From the NCBI GenBank assembly GCA_002696485.1, contig NZTP01000053.1, positions 1-58,420 of the forward strand: a stretch of DNA of 58,420 nucleotides. Direction: 5' to 3'. The translations under genes were made by a program, and so were the position numbers. Origin of the DNA: Altibacter sp. Its GTDB lineage: Bacteria > Bacteroidota > Bacteroidia > Flavobacteriales > Flavobacteriaceae. Of this stretch, positions 35,323 to 45,160 are shown piece after piece. Within the stretch, counting starts at the first letter, position 1; every line of letters begins with the position of its first letter. A model generated the notes under the pieces. It did not search any database. It saw nothing but the letters and a program-made list of their open reading frames with translations, and was not told the origin of the DNA.

Positions 35323-36619
35323 CTGAAGGATTTGTGGTATTTCGTTTCTGTTTCTTAAAGTAGCGCAATACTAAGAACAACACTACCATAAGGTAGACAA
35401 TATACCGAAGAAAGTGTGCCATAACAACGCCTTCCACACCATAAATATCCACAAGATAGTAGGATAATCCATAAAAAAGCCCCAAGGAAATCAATTCAGA
35501 AAAAATAAAGCTCCTCACCAATTTCTTTGCTAAGAATTGATGCAGGAGCACCAAGGATGCCAATCGTAAGAAATCCCCTAGTAATTGCCATTTGAATAGC
35601 GGTGCCATTTCGGTAAAATCCGGGTAGATCAACAGAATAATGTAATCCCGAAGCAGGTAGATAACGACCATTCCTATCCCAAAAAGCGGCAAAAGTGTTT
35701 TATAGATAGTTATCAATTCGTGCTTAAAAGCTTTTTCGGTTGTGATGCTGGCAAATTTGGGAAGCACATACAAGGTAAACAGACCCCCTGAGAATACCAT
35801 ATAGTTCTTTGAAATGAAGGTCATGGCGGTCCAAATACCGGCATCGGCCTCCGTGATCCTTGTCATAATCATAGTACGAATGTCCAACTCCACATAATTC
35901 AACAGAACAGAAGAAAAGAAAGACATGAGCGAAAATGCCAATAAGCCTTTCCCAAAGGAGGTCATGATGCGAAGCTTCGAGAATTGAATGTACTCTTTTA
36001 AGGTTTTTGTAAAGATTACAAGCAATACCGTTAGCTGAATTAACGGCGTAAGGGCGATGGCAAGAAGGGCACCATCGATATTGTATTCATACAAAAAAAA
36101 GATCATTAAGACCGCGCTAGCTAAGTAGCCAAAAAGATCGATCTTAGCATACTTCTTATACATGGACAATCCGTTCACAACCCCTGTAAATATCCTGTGA
36201 ATGCTTATTACAGGTACTAACACCGCCAGTATTTTAATAAGGTAGGCATAGTCTGTTGAAGTAAAAAGGCGCTCACTTATGGGATTTGCACCGAAAAAGA
36301 GGAGCAGTGCGGTCACAACGGTCCCAATCAGGACAAACAATAATGAGGTAGAAAACAATTTTTGCAACTGCTCACTATCTTCTTTATATTCTGCCACATA
36401 TTTTACTACCCCGCTAAAAATACCGAAAGAGGCAAGGGAGGTTAGCAGTTGCGTCAAATTTCGTAGTTGTCCTATTTTCGAGATACCTTCCTCCCCTACC
36501 AAAATTGCCAAGAGGCGTTGGATAAAAAAAGAGACGACCAGTCGAATTCCAATAACCAGGGAATTCAAAGATGTGATCTTCAAAAGCAGGTTATCACGTA
36601 TAAAGGCGGGAATTCTCAA
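35315..36619 (-). CDS. Wzx/WzxE-like O-antigen translocase (first of pair)
   Basis: 434 residues, about 12 membrane segments. The N-terminal half (QRLLAILVGEEGISKIGQLR, FGIFSGVVKYVAEYKED) resembles WzxE-type lipid III flippases, which work beside a DegT-family aminotransferase in enterobacterial common antigen loci. Here too it follows an aminotransferase gene directly (stop and start adjoin). Two flippase genes in a row is unusual; they may serve two different glycans or act as a pair. Confidence 0.83.
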   Translation of the reverse strand: MRIPAFIRDNLLLKITSLNSLVIGIRLVVSFFIQRLLAILVGEEGISKIGQLRNLTQLLTSLASFGIFSGVVKYVAEYKEDSEQLQKLFSTSLLFVLIGTVVTALLLFFGANPISERLFTSTDYAYLIKILAVLVPVISIHRIFTGVVNGLSMYKKYAKIDLFGYLASAVLMIFFLYEYNIDGALLAIALTPLIQLTVLLVIFTKTLKEYIQFSKLRIMTSFGKGLLAFSLMSFFSSVLLNYVELDIRTMIMTRITEADAGIWTAMTFISKNYMVFSGGLFTLYVLPKFASITTEKAFKHELITIYKTLLPLFGIGMVVIYLLRDYIILLIYPDFTEMAPLFKWQLLGDFLRLASLVLLHQFLAKKLVRSFIFSELISLGLFYGLSYYLVDIYGVEGVVMAHFLRYIVYLMVVLFLVLRYFKKQKRNTTNPSDA

Positions 36620-37720
36620 TTAATAGGAGTTTAAAGCCGAAATTACTTTGGTTACTTCGTCGTGAGTCAAAACAGGACTCATAGGAATACTTACCACTTC
36701 GCGATGAATCTGTTCGGTCACGGGGAAGGAACAGTTCGAAAATTCTTGGAGGGCTTTTTGATGATGCGGAGGAATCGGATAATGTATAAGTGTCCCGATC
36801 TGCTGCGCTTTCATATACTGCATAAAATCTTCCCTATTCGCTACCCTCACAACAAAAAGGTGAAATATATGATCTTCTGTTCCACTATAGTACGGCAAAT
36901 GAATCTTTTTATTTTTCACTTCGGAAAGATACCGGTTCGCAATACCGCGTCTTCGTTCATTATCCTGTTGCAAATCAGGAAGTTTGCAGCCTAGGAACAC
37001 GGCCTGCATTTCGTCCAATCGCGAATTAAAACCCTTCACCTCGTTGACATATTTAGAAGACGCCCCGTAATTCCGAAGCTTTTTTAGTACGACTGCCAAT
37101 GCTTCATCATTGGTTGTTACGGCACCTCCGTCCCCAAGTGCCCCTAAATTCTTGGTAGGATAAAAGCTAAAACCCGCGGCATCTCCCAAATTTCCGGCGA
37201 GAATTCCCTCCTTGTTTTTTGCTCCATGAGCCTGCGCCGCATCTTCTATGACCAACAGGTCGTATTGTTTAGCCAGACTATTTATTTCGCGCATAGGGGC
37301 CAACTGTCCATAGAGGTGTACAGGCATAATTCCTCGCGTCTTGTTAGAAACAGATGCTTGCAATCGCTCCATGTTAAAATTGAACAGTTGTGGTTCGGCT
37401 TCTACCAACACCGGCTTTAATTCCGCCTGATAGATCGCCAAAATGGTAGCAATGTATGTATTGGAAGCCACTAATATCTCATCTCCCTTCTTTAGTGCAC
37501 CCAACTGCTTGTATCCTTCCAAAATTAATCGAAGCGCTTCCAGACCATTGCCTACACCAATACAATACTGAGCGCCGCAGTATGCAGCAAATTCCTTTTC
37601 AAAAGCTTCGAGTTCCTTGCCGAGAATATAGTGTCCCGATGCCAAGAAATCGTGAAACTTTTGGTTGAAGTCCTTGTGAAACCGAGCATTGATCTTATGG
37701 AGGTCTAAAAATGGGATCAT
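36620..37720 (-). CDS. fdtB: DegT/DnrJ/EryC1-type sugar aminotransferase (FdtB-like)
   Basis: PLP enzyme that transaminates the 3-keto sugar made by FdtA. 366 residues: [13 protein letters not shown], substrate loop [22 protein letters not shown], the PLP-binding Asp/His in [11 protein letters not shown], and the internal aldimine Lys in [15 protein letters not shown]. FdtB and QdtB match this pattern best. The gene overlaps the FemAB-like gene by 4 bp and abuts the flippase gene. Confidence 0.88.
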   Translation of the reverse strand: MIPFLDLHKINARFHKDFNQKFHDFLASGHYILGKELEAFEKEFAAYCGAQYCIGVGNGLEALRLILEGYKQLGALKKGDEILVASNTYIATILAIYQAELKPVLVEAEPQLFNFNMERLQASVSNKTRGIMPVHLYGQLAPMREINSLAKQYDLLVIEDAAQAHGAKNKEGILAGNLGDAAGFSFYPTKNLGALGDGGAVTTNDEALAVVLKKLRNYGASSKYVNEVKGFNSRLDEMQAVFLGCKLPDLQQDNERRRGIANRYLSEVKNKKIHLPYYSGTEDHIFHLFVVRVANREDFMQYMKAQQIGTLIHYPIPPHHQKALQEFSNCSFPVTEQIHREVVSIPMSPVLTHDEVTKVISALNSY

Positions 37721-38688
37721 AGTATGGGAAGTGTTAGATCTTTTGCGCTTGTGACATCCAAAACGTAATTATCGGCCGTAAATGTACGTGCTCCACAGCT
37801 TTCTTTCCAAAACAACAAGCCGCTGTTTAAGAGCGCTCCATTTTCTTCACTCGAGGTATTAAAATCAAAATACCATTTATCATCCCTAAATGTATTCACT
37901 ATGAAATCATACAAGAGGTCTAAACTTCCGAAAGCATTTTTATCTGTATTTGCTGAAACGTATTGGGGATGGATGGTAGTTTTCGTTAAAAATACCGTAG
38001 TTCCTGCAACGATCTTTGCTCCTTTATACACATTTACCTGCTGAATGTGTTGAGGAAAGCTCTTGGCCAATAATTGCATCTCTTCGAGTGTGTGAACAGG
38101 AGTCACGTTGTATTTGTCATGTAAGTTAGGAATGAGAATCTCATTCCAGAATCCTTCAAAATTAGTGTCTACCGAAACCGTAAGCCCGTTTCTCACCGCC
38201 TTATTGATCCCTTCCCTTCTGTTTTTCTGAAATTTTACTTTATTTCGGTAATCGATCACCATTAGTGCATCTCTTTTTAACAGTGTCGCATTCAACCGAA
38301 ACATAAAATACGTAAGTTCGTCTGAAGGCATCGAATTATAGAAGGATGGGATGACACGCATATCCAGATAGTGCACGCCTTCAGAATAAAGAAAGCCTAA
38401 GAGCACTTTGAATGCTTCAAAGGCATCCAATAATTTTGCATTCTCCTGAAGGACAAAGCTACCGTACGTTAGGCCCTGATGAGAATAAACGACATCCCCG
38501 ACGATATTGGCCGGCAGAACGGCAAACAGGGAGTCATTCTTATAGACCATCAACGAAAAATCCGTGAACCGATCTTTGTGGTAGTCCATAAAATCGCGTT
38601 CAAACAAGAACGTGGCATTTTTAGCCGACCGAATAAATTCGTCCCAGTTTTGTTTCTTTTGTTCCGAATATTTCTCTACCGTGTAAAT
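37717..38688 (-). CDS. FemAB/GNAT-like acyltransferase with apparent ATT start
   Basis: The protein resembles FemAB-type GNAT enzymes found in surface-glycan loci ([15 protein letters not shown]-like N-terminus, [47 protein letters not shown]). The first normal start is TTG at 38607, but homologous-looking sequence ([26 protein letters not shown]) continues in frame up to an ATT codon at 38686-38688, 3 bp after the upstream stop codon; there is no ATG, GTG or TTG between. A full-length protein of 323 residues would need initiation at ATT. It probably acylates the amino sugar or an envelope substrate; the function is inferred. Confidence 0.7.
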   Translation of the reverse strand: MYTVEKYSEQKKQNWDEFIRSAKNATFLFERDFMDYHKDRFTDFSLMVYKNDSLFAVLPANIVGDVVYSHQGLTYGSFVLQENAKLLDAFEAFKVLLGFLYSEGVHYLDMRVIPSFYNSMPSDELTYFMFRLNATLLKRDALMVIDYRNKVKFQKNRREGINKAVRNGLTVSVDTNFEGFWNEILIPNLHDKYNVTPVHTLEEMQLLAKSFPQHIQQVNVYKGAKIVAGTTVFLTKTTIHPQYVSANTDKNAFGSLDLLYDFIVNTFRDDKWYFDFNTSSEENGALLNSGLLFWKESCGARTFTADNYVLDVTSAKDLTLPIL

Positions 38689-38691
38689 AGG

Positions 38692-40179
38692 TTATATTTT
38701 TTTAAAAACAATTGTTCCTTCTGAATCAATATACGAATATACCCCTTTTGGTGCACCTTCGTTAATAATCACAAAGCTTTCATCCTCCTGTAAATAGTTC
38801 AAGTAATTCTCATTGTCTGTTAAATAGGAAAACAAATATCTAAAAAGGTTCACAGGAGTTTTCAATTGAGAATCGAACTTAGGCACATCATTGTTTGGCC
38901 AATGAATGGATAACTGACTCGTAAAAATAGAATAAATAAGGTCTCTGTCCTGTGTTTTTGAATAGATCTGGTTGGTATATTCCATACCTACAAATCCTCC
39001 GTGATCTGCCATGATCATCACCAATGCCTCCGGGTCCTTGTCCAAAATAATATCGATGGTTTTCGTAAGCATCCCGTTTGCGTTCTTCAAGCTTTCCTCC
39101 CATAAATCGCGTTCGCCTTCCACCCCTTTAGAATCGGCTTTACGACCATGAATATGACCCGGATTAAAGATCTCAATAAAAAAGAACTTCGGCTTTTCCT
39201 GATCCGTCTGTAAAGCTTTAGTTAACGGCTCGTGAATATCCTGTCGAACGCCTAATCCTGTGCCTATATAGGAAATATCCTTATAATTGAAGTTTGTGTA
39301 ATCATATCCTATCTCGGGTCTATTTAAAAGCAAATAAGGCATTTCTGCTATAAAGTGCGTTTTATACTCATTTTGCTTAAAAATATTGAGCACGGCATTG
39401 TTCGAAATGATCACATTTCGGGCATTGACCGCTTCACTAAAACTCACGCCTCTGTTAAAATAGTGATGCTTCATGACAAACGTGGCACTATTTGAAGATA
39501 AGGTAGAAGGATAATTGCTTCGGAAATTTGGATAGTTCTTAAAACCGTTTGAAAGGAGATACAATTCAAATTCGCTGTTGTCGATGTTGTAATATCCCTT
39601 ATCAATCTCTGAAAAATTCGCATATCCATCCGGTTGAATGAAATACACATTAGGTCGCTTGGTAAATATAGCCTCTTCGATGGCATCCGGTTGTTCCATC
39701 CATTCTTTCGAATAGTTTAGCTGCGAGATAACTGTTGGGACCAAGGTAAATGTAGCAACGATAGCAAGTAGCAACTGTAATACCATAACTTTTTTAAGAT
39801 GCCTATACAGAAAATATGAGAACAAGGCAGCTATCACAAAGATGCCTAGTGTCATTTTTTTTTGTAATCCTGCATAGATGCAAACTTTCAGTAAAAACAG
39901 AAAAACAAAAACATTCAAAAAAGGAAGGAGGTATTTTTGCCATTTTAGCGGCACAAAACGCTTCGATAGCTTATGAGCTAACCAAAAACCAATAATAGGT
40001 ACCAATAAAAAGAAAAGTGTAAAATACCCAACATGTCCCCAGGTATTAATAAGCGTATAGTTATTGGTGAAGTAGAAAAAGACGGGATATAGACCGGCAG
40101 CAAGGGCTGCCAGTACCGGGAATTCCCTGGAGTCGGTCAAAAACTTTTGTAAGAAGTTCTGCTTCTTTCTTGTCGCCAT
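38692..40179 (-). CDS. Sulfatase-like membrane hydrolase/transferase
   Basis: 495 residues. About five N-terminal membrane helices (to residue 155) precede a periplasmic domain of the alkaline-phosphatase superfamily. Metal-site residues include Asp in FIQPDGYAN, Ser/Thr in YPSTLSSNSA (nucleophile region), NPGHIHG and the ADHGG motif in MIMADHGGF. The topology recalls phosphoethanolamine or phosphoglycerol transferases. Likely decorates the polysaccharide at the membrane. Its start codon abuts the stop of the methyltransferase gene. Confidence 0.82.
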   Translation of the reverse strand: MATRKKQNFLQKFLTDSREFPVLAALAAGLYPVFFYFTNNYTLINTWGHVGYFTLFFLLVPIIGFWLAHKLSKRFVPLKWQKYLLPFLNVFVFLFLLKVCIYAGLQKKMTLGIFVIAALFSYFLYRHLKKVMVLQLLLAIVATFTLVPTVISQLNYSKEWMEQPDAIEEAIFTKRPNVYFIQPDGYANFSEIDKGYYNIDNSEFELYLLSNGFKNYPNFRSNYPSTLSSNSATFVMKHHYFNRGVSFSEAVNARNVIISNNAVLNIFKQNEYKTHFIAEMPYLLLNRPEIGYDYTNFNYKDISYIGTGLGVRQDIHEPLTKALQTDQEKPKFFFIEIFNPGHIHGRKADSKGVEGERDLWEESLKNANGMLTKTIDIILDKDPEALVMIMADHGGFVGMEYTNQIYSKTQDRDLIYSIFTSQLSIHWPNNDVPKFDSQLKTPVNLFRYLFSYLTDNENYLNYLQEDESFVIINEGAPKGVYSYIDSEGTIVFKKI

Positions 40180-41562
40180 TTACGTTGCTTTAAACAAATA
40201 CAAGATACGCTTTGTTCCGGCTACGGCTTCTTTTTTCTCAAGCTGAAAGTATCGCGCATATCCGGCTTCAAAATTGCTTTCGTTATAGAAATCGAAATGA
40301 TTGATAAATTCCCGCTTCCGTACCAGCAATGACTCCACCCAAGAATCTTCCCGAGTGGGGAATTCTACGATAAGGTGTGTAGAGAACTTGGCAAAGAATT
40401 CAGCCGATTTCTCAAAAGGGACATTCCCGGAAAGGGTGATATGGTGTATCAGTGCCAGGGCCATGGTCACATCCGGCCGAAAATCCTTCAACCGCTCTAA
40501 CAGTGAACCGCGCTCCGTATTGTTGAATCCAATACCGGGTGCCGGCTGCAATACATCACAAACAAAAGGCAGCATGTTCTCTTCTTTGTTTCGCTGTACT
40601 TGCTTGTAATTGTGGTCCACGGCATTGCTGTCAATATCGGTCACGATCACCTGAGGCACCGTGTCTGTAATGGTTCTTGCAAAAGTGCCGTCATTCCCTC
40701 CAACGTCAATTAGGCGTTGTGGTTGTAACGGCAGTACCCATTCCCGTATCAATTGTTTCTTGGCCTCGAAGGCAATGGCATCGTAATTTGTCTTCGTATA
40801 ATAATCGCCCCATTCGGAAGCTTCTTTCACTTCCAGTTTCTTGATGTAGTCAAAAAGACTCTCCAAAATATTCTCCTGCGACTTCTTGGATAGGGAAGCT
40901 ATCTTGGTCTCTGCTTTGTAGTCTTCACTGTGCTTACGTTCCATCTTTGCTAAAAGGTGGATGTTGGTGAAAACAGTAGAGCTCAATTTACTCTTCCCGG
41001 GAAGCAAAGAAGCGATAAGGGACACAGGGATACCATCTATATGGGTCTGCATCATTTTAAAAACCTCGGTGCCGTAGTATTTTGCCAACACCAAGGGTCC
41101 AAAAAAATGAGTTATGAATTGCTTATAGGCACGCCAAGGCGTGTTCTCTTCATAAAAATCAAACGAAAGCGTGTCTATAAAAATGGGTTTCCCTTTGTGA
41201 AAAGTAACGTTATATGCTGAAGCATCCTTCAGAATAAATCCTTTAGAGAGTGCATACTTCTGAAGCTTCAGTGTATGCAACGCTGCATGTTTGTACATAC
41301 TGAAACTCCACTCATACGGGTTCGTGATGAAAGGGATGGTTTCCGGAGTGATAACAATTCCGTCTTCAGATACATGGGTTTCGGTATGCGGAATTAGCAA
41401 CGCTTTCTTGAAAAGTGCATTGAAAAACCCACTGTCGGTTAATGCCCGGTACTGCGGAAAATAAATAGGGTTGATATGTCTTCTCAGCTGCTCTCCATCA
41501 TGGAACATATAACCGGAAGGATCTCTAAAGGAAGCCTGATGTAGATTGTTAGTGTTTTTTGT
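40180..41562 (-). CDS. NoeA-like SAM methyltransferase
   Basis: 460 residues. The N-terminal 270 residues (FRDPSGYMFHDGEQLRRHIN, LQKYALSKGFILKDASAYNV, KPIFIDTLSFDF) are the fold seen in nodulation protein NoeA-type proteins. The C-terminal domain has the SAM motif LIDVGGNDGTFAR and IVTDIDSNAVD. Probably O-methylates a glycan. The ATG at 41562 is chosen over 41592 because the overlap with the preceding gene is smaller (14 bp) and the family N-terminus begins near it. Confidence 0.8.
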   Translation of the reverse strand, partial: TKNTNNLHQASFRDPSGYMFHDGEQLRRHINPIYFPQYRALTDSGFFNALFKKALLIPHTETHVSEDGIVITPETIPFITNPYEWSFSMYKHAALHTLKLQKYALSKGFILKDASAYNVTFHKGKPIFIDTLSFDFYEENTPWRAYKQFITHFFGPLVLAKYYGTEVFKMMQTHIDGIPVSLIASLLPGKSKLSSTVFTNIHLLAKMERKHSEDYKAETKIASLSKKSQENILESLFDYIKKLEVKEASEWGDYYTKTNYDAIAFEAKKQLIREWVLPLQPQRLIDVGGNDGTFARTITDTVPQVIVTDIDSNAVDHNYKQVQRNKEENMLPFVCDVLQPAPGIGFNNTERGSLLERLKDFRPDVTMALALIHHITLSGNVPFEKSAEFFAKFSTHLIVEFPTREDSWVESLLVRKREFINHFDFYNESNFEAGYARYFQLEKKEAVAGTKRILYLFKAT

Positions 41563-41752
41563 CATGTAGATCGGTGTCTTTTTCATCAACATCGATGGAG
41601 TCGTACGTATCGTCTTCCTCTTTCAGCAATCCAAAAAAAGCCTTCACCTTATACATCACATTCTTCGAAAATAAAATCACTCCGGCCGCTACAGCAACAA
41701 TGGCTTGAACGATCATCGCTCCTAATCCCGGATCGAAATACAGAAAATTCAT
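41549..41752 (-). CDS. Small single-pass membrane protein
   Basis: 67 residues: MNFLYFDPGLGAMIVQAIVA, a membrane helix to about residue 30, a basic stretch (KNVMYKVKAFF), then an acidic tail (EEDDTYDSIDVDEKDTD). The FDPGLG motif with one helix is frequent in short proteins next to NoeA/sulfatase-like genes of surface-glycan loci. Probably an accessory of the membrane enzymes downstream. First gene of the 8-gene minus-strand operon. Confidence 0.7.
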   Translation of the reverse strand: MNFLYFDPGLGAMIVQAIVAVAAGVILFSKNVMYKVKAFFGLLKEEDDTYDSIDVDEKDTDLHDKKH

Positions 41753-41845
41753 ATCAATTCGTACTTAAATTTGCTCGGTTTCTCACCTTGAGGTTACAAA
41801 TAAACTAAAAAACGGTCAGTTTATTGGAACAAAACCCTACATTAT

Positions 41846-43639
41846 TTACAGCTTGTTTCGCTTTCTGTCGGTCTCCTTTAAATAGATCTTTCGCAAACGC
41901 AAGTGATTTGGTGTCACCTCTACGTATTCATCTTTTTGGATGTACTCCAATGCCTCTTCCAAAGAGAACTTGATTGCAGGAACGATTCGCGCCTTATCAT
42001 CGGCTCCCGAAGAACGAACGTTCGAAAGTTTTTTGGTCTTGGTGATGTTCACTGTCATATCATCCTGACGTGTATTCTCACCGATTACCTGTCCTTCATA
42101 AATATCTTCGTTAGGATGTACAAAGAAACGGCCTCTGTCCTGTAACTTATCAATAGAATAAGGAATCGCCGAACCATTTTCCATAGAGACCAAACTTCCG
42201 TTCTGACGCTCGGGAATGCCTCCTTTAAGCGGCTGATATTCAAGAAAACGGTGAGTCATGATGGCTTCCCCTGCTGTGGCGGTCAATAACTGATTTCGCA
42301 ATCCAATGATACCTCGTGAAGGTATGGTGAATTTACATATCATACGATCGCCTTTTGCTTCCATACTCAACATTTCTCCTTTTCTCAAGGTTACCATGTC
42401 GATAGCACGTCCACTAACGGTTTCCGGAAGGTCAATGGTCATCTCTTCCACCGGCTCACATTTCACTCCGTCGATCTCTTTAATAATTACTTGTGGCTGC
42501 CCAATTTGCAGTTCATATCCCTCACGACGCATGGTCTCGATCAATACCGACAAATGCAATACCCCCCGACCAAATACCATGAATTTATCGGCACTGTCCG
42601 TAGGTTGCATACGCAAGGCTAAATTCTTCTCGAGTTCACGTTCCAAACGCTCTTTAATATGACGAGAGGTCACAAATTTTCCATCCTTTCCGAAGAAAGG
42701 AGAATCGTTAATGGTAAATAACATACTCATGGTAGGCTCATCGATGGCGATGGTCTTCAATGCCTCCGGATTCTCAATATCGGCCACAGTATCCCCAATT
42801 TCAAATCCTTCCAATCCTACCAGCGCGCAAATGTCACCGGCTTGAACTTCCGAAACTTTCTTTCGTCCCAAACCTTCGAACGTATGAAGTTCTTTAATTT
42901 TCGATTTGGTAGTAGACCCATCGCGTTTTACGAGAGTTACCTGCATATTTTCTTTTAACACACCGCGCTGTAACCGACCAATCGCAATTCGTCCGGTAAA
43001 CGATGAATAATCTAAAGAGGTAATAAGCATCTGTACACTGCCCTCTTCGACCTTAGGCGAAGGAATGTGTTCCAAAACCATATCCAATAAAGGCTCTATA
43101 GAATCTGTTTGGTGCTTCCAGTCGTCACTCATCCAGTTCTGCTTGGCAGAACCATACACCGTTGGGAAATCCAGCTGCCATTCTTCAGCACCCAATTCGA
43201 ACATGAGGTCAAACACAGACTCATGTACCTCATCTGGAGTACAATTCTCTTTGTCCACTTTATTGATCACCACACAGGGTTTCAAACCAAGATCGATCGC
43301 TTTTTGAAGTACAAATCGTGTTTGTGGCATAGGTCCTTCGAACGCATCCACCAACAACAGTACGCCATCGGCCATGTTCAATACACGCTCTACCTCACCT
43401 CCAAAGTCGGCGTGACCGGGCGTATCGATAATATTTATCTTGGTATCCTTATACACGACCGAAACGTTCTTGGAAGTGATCGTGATCCCGCGCTCTCGCT
43501 CCAGATCGTTATTGTCCAAAATAAGTTCGCCGGTATTTTCGTTCTCACGAAACAGGCTACAATGGTGCATGATCTTATCTACCAAGGTCGTTTTTCCATG
43601 GTCAACGTGTGCAATAATGGCGATATTTTTAATATTCAT
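41846..43639 (-). CDS. typA: Ribosome-associated GTPase TypA/BipA
   Basis: Translational GTPase of 597 residues that acts in 50S assembly and stress growth. G motifs: [32 protein letters not shown] and [11 protein letters not shown]-like domains II and III follow, and the C-terminal domain unique to BipA is present ([33 protein letters not shown]). Length is normal. A clear promoter precedes it (43732-43760), and the leader has a small A/T-rich hairpin. Confidence 0.96.
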   Translation of the reverse strand: MNIKNIAIIAHVDHGKTTLVDKIMHHCSLFRENENTGELILDNNDLERERGITITSKNVSVVYKDTKINIIDTPGHADFGGEVERVLNMADGVLLLVDAFEGPMPQTRFVLQKAIDLGLKPCVVINKVDKENCTPDEVHESVFDLMFELGAEEWQLDFPTVYGSAKQNWMSDDWKHQTDSIEPLLDMVLEHIPSPKVEEGSVQMLITSLDYSSFTGRIAIGRLQRGVLKENMQVTLVKRDGSTTKSKIKELHTFEGLGRKKVSEVQAGDICALVGLEGFEIGDTVADIENPEALKTIAIDEPTMSMLFTINDSPFFGKDGKFVTSRHIKERLERELEKNLALRMQPTDSADKFMVFGRGVLHLSVLIETMRREGYELQIGQPQVIIKEIDGVKCEPVEEMTIDLPETVSGRAIDMVTLRKGEMLSMEAKGDRMICKFTIPSRGIIGLRNQLLTATAGEAIMTHRFLEYQPLKGGIPERQNGSLVSMENGSAIPYSIDKLQDRGRFFVHPNEDIYEGQVIGENTRQDDMTVNITKTKKLSNVRSSGADDKARIVPAIKFSLEEALEYIQKDEYVEVTPNHLRLRKIYLKETDRKRNKL

Positions 43640-43731
43640 AGCAGGTGCCCGCTGTTGCGGGTAATGGTTTTAGATACAGTGTTTTATCAAAAAAAGCAAC
43701 CGCTTTTTTACCCCCTCTCGGTAAGGCGGTG

Positions 43732-43760
43732 CAAAAGTAGTGTTTCTTAATCGATTACAA
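43732..43760 (-). promoter_or_regulatory. typA promoter
   Basis: Minus-strand TTG (43758-43760), 18-bp spacer, TACTTTTG (43732-43739). The leader of about 90 nt contains CACCGCC and, further down, AAAAAAGC-GGTT-GCTTTTTTT (43689-43709), which looks like a weak terminator hairpin. Confidence 0.75.
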
Positions 43761-43785
43761 TGTAAGAAAGCGTTAATTCTTTTTT

Positions 43786-43895
43786 GGGCGTTCCCTCCAT
43801 CGCTAAGGCGAAGAAGGGTCGGGCTTTCGGCTGTATCCCCCAAGCCGGTTGGGGGGATGCCGCCTCAACAAGCCCGCCTTTGGCGGGTCCCTAAC
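43786..43895 (-). repeat. Dispersed structured repeat, copy 2
   Basis: Read on the minus strand it starts GTTAGGGA, has GC-rich inverted repeats (CCCGCC/GGCGGG and CCCCCCAA/TTGGGGG), then GATACAGCCGAAAGCCCG (43820-43837) and ends GGGAACGCCC. Its GTTAGGGA end faces the kdsA promoter box 25 bp away. Non-coding; the open frame that runs through it into kdsA is not used. Confidence 0.7.
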
Positions 43896-43920
43896 GCAAC
43901 TCACCACGAAGTTATTTTAC

Positions 43921-43928
43921 TATCTTTG
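43921..43928 (+). promoter_or_regulatory. kdsA -7 promoter box
   Basis: TATCTTTG 19 bp upstream of the kdsA ATG matches TAnnTTTG. No clear TTG is found at the expected distance. A start close to 43932 would give a leader of about 16 nt. Confidence 0.55.
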
Positions 43929-43947
43929 CATCCTTAATACACAGCAA

Positions 43948-44766
43948 ATGAATCTTGACCACATCCCAAAAATAAAACACACCCAATCCAATAATTTTTT
44001 CTTACTCGCAGGTCCCTGCGCCATTGAAGGAGAGGATATGGCCATGCGTATCGCCGAAACCATCGTTAACATTACCTCCAAATTGGAAATTCCGTATGTG
44101 TTCAAAGGGAGCTTTAAGAAAGCGAACCGCAGCAGAATCGATAGTTTTACGGGGATTGGTGATGAGAAAGCGCTTAAAATCTTGGAAAAAGTCTCTAAAG
44201 AATTTGATATCCCTACCGTGACCGATATCCATGAAGTGTCCGATGCTGCAATGGCCGCCCAGTATGTAGATGTATTGCAGATCCCTGCTTTTTTGGTGCG
44301 TCAAACCGATCTTGTTGTAGCAGCTGCCGAAACAGGAAAGGTGGTAAATTTAAAGAAAGGACAGTTCATGAGTCCTGAAAGTATGAAGCATGCGGTGACT
44401 AAAGTGACAGACTGCAACAATTCACAGGTAATGATCACCGATCGTGGGACCATGTTCGGATATCAAGATATGATCGTGGATTTTCGAGGAATTCCCACTA
44501 TGAAAGCCTATGCACCTGTGGTATTGGATGTCACCCACAGCTTGCAACAGCCCAACCAGAGCGTAGGAGTAACAGGAGGACGCCCTGAAATGATCAGCAC
44601 CATTGCCAGAGCAGGTATTGCTACCGGAGTCGACGGGCTGTTCATTGAAACACACTTCGATCCCGCCAATGCAAAAAGTGACGGCGCCAATATGTTGGAC
44701 CTCAACAAACTGCAAAAGCTACTTACCGATCTTGTTGCGATCCGTAAAACGATCAATCATTTATAG
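43948..44766 (+). CDS. kdsA: 3-deoxy-8-phosphooctulonate synthase
   Basis: Condenses phosphoenolpyruvate with arabinose-5-phosphate to make KDO-8-phosphate for lipid A core. 272 residues from MNLDHIPKIKH; motifs FFLLAGPCAIEGEDMAM, YVFKGSFKKANRSRIDSFTG, LQIPAFLVRQTDLV, KKGQFMSPE and DRGTMFGYQDMIVDFR are diagnostic. An in-frame upstream start at 43849 lies in the dispersed repeat and upstream of the promoter box, so it is rejected. Tail-to-tail overlap of 10 bp with the DUF1801 gene. Confidence 0.96.
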   Translation: MNLDHIPKIKHTQSNNFFLLAGPCAIEGEDMAMRIAETIVNITSKLEIPYVFKGSFKKANRSRIDSFTGIGDEKALKILEKVSKEFDIPTVTDIHEVSDAAMAAQYVDVLQIPAFLVRQTDLVVAAAETGKVVNLKKGQFMSPESMKHAVTKVTDCNNSQVMITDRGTMFGYQDMIVDFRGIPTMKAYAPVVLDVTHSLQQPNQSVGVTGGRPEMISTIARAGIATGVDGLFIETHFDPANAKSDGANMLDLNKLQKLLTDLVAIRKTINHL

Positions 44767-45131
44767 ATAGGAAGCGCCCGCAAGGCGTAGGCTTCTTGAA
44801 GCAGATCGACCAAAACTCCATCATCTATATCTTCCAAAGCGAAATAACGTAGCGACTTCATGTGTTTCCGATTTTCTGAAACGAGCACATCGAGGTGTTT
44901 TGTGAGATGAGCACCCCGGGTAAAACAAAGATCCACATACTTTTTCGACTGATTCAGATAGCAAAACATATTCTTGCCGGACAAGTAGTAGAACGGTAGG
45001 TGCCACTTGAATTTTAAATCTGCTTCAGGGATGGTGGTTTCTATTACCAATTGTAGATGAAGCATGATAGCACGATACGGTTCTTCTTTGGAAAGTATAT
45101 AGGCTTCGGCTGGATTCATTCTCAAATTCAA
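44757..45131 (-). CDS. DUF1801 domain protein
   Basis: 124 residues of the YdhG-like DUF1801 fold (related to frataxin-like/MmcQ-type small domains): YRAIMLHLQLVIETTIPEADLKFKWHLPFYYLSGKNMFCYL and KYVDLCFTRGAHL are characteristic. Function unknown; probably cytosolic. The start could be the next Met four codons in. It is followed upstream by a hairpin (GAAAAGCC/GGCTTTTC, 45161-45193) and then the small-RNA-like array. Confidence 0.8.
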   Translation of the reverse strand: MNLRMNPAEAYILSKEEPYRAIMLHLQLVIETTIPEADLKFKWHLPFYYLSGKNMFCYLNQSKKYVDLCFTRGAHLTKHLDVLVSENRKHMKSLRYFALEDIDDGVLVDLLQEAYALRALPIYK

Positions 45132-45160
45132 ATATTCATACTCCTAAAATACAAATAAAT

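Noticed and set aside
43849-43947. N-terminal extension of kdsA (33 extra codons)
   Set aside because: It lies in the dispersed repeat and upstream of the TATCTTTG promoter box, and the family N-terminus begins at 43948.
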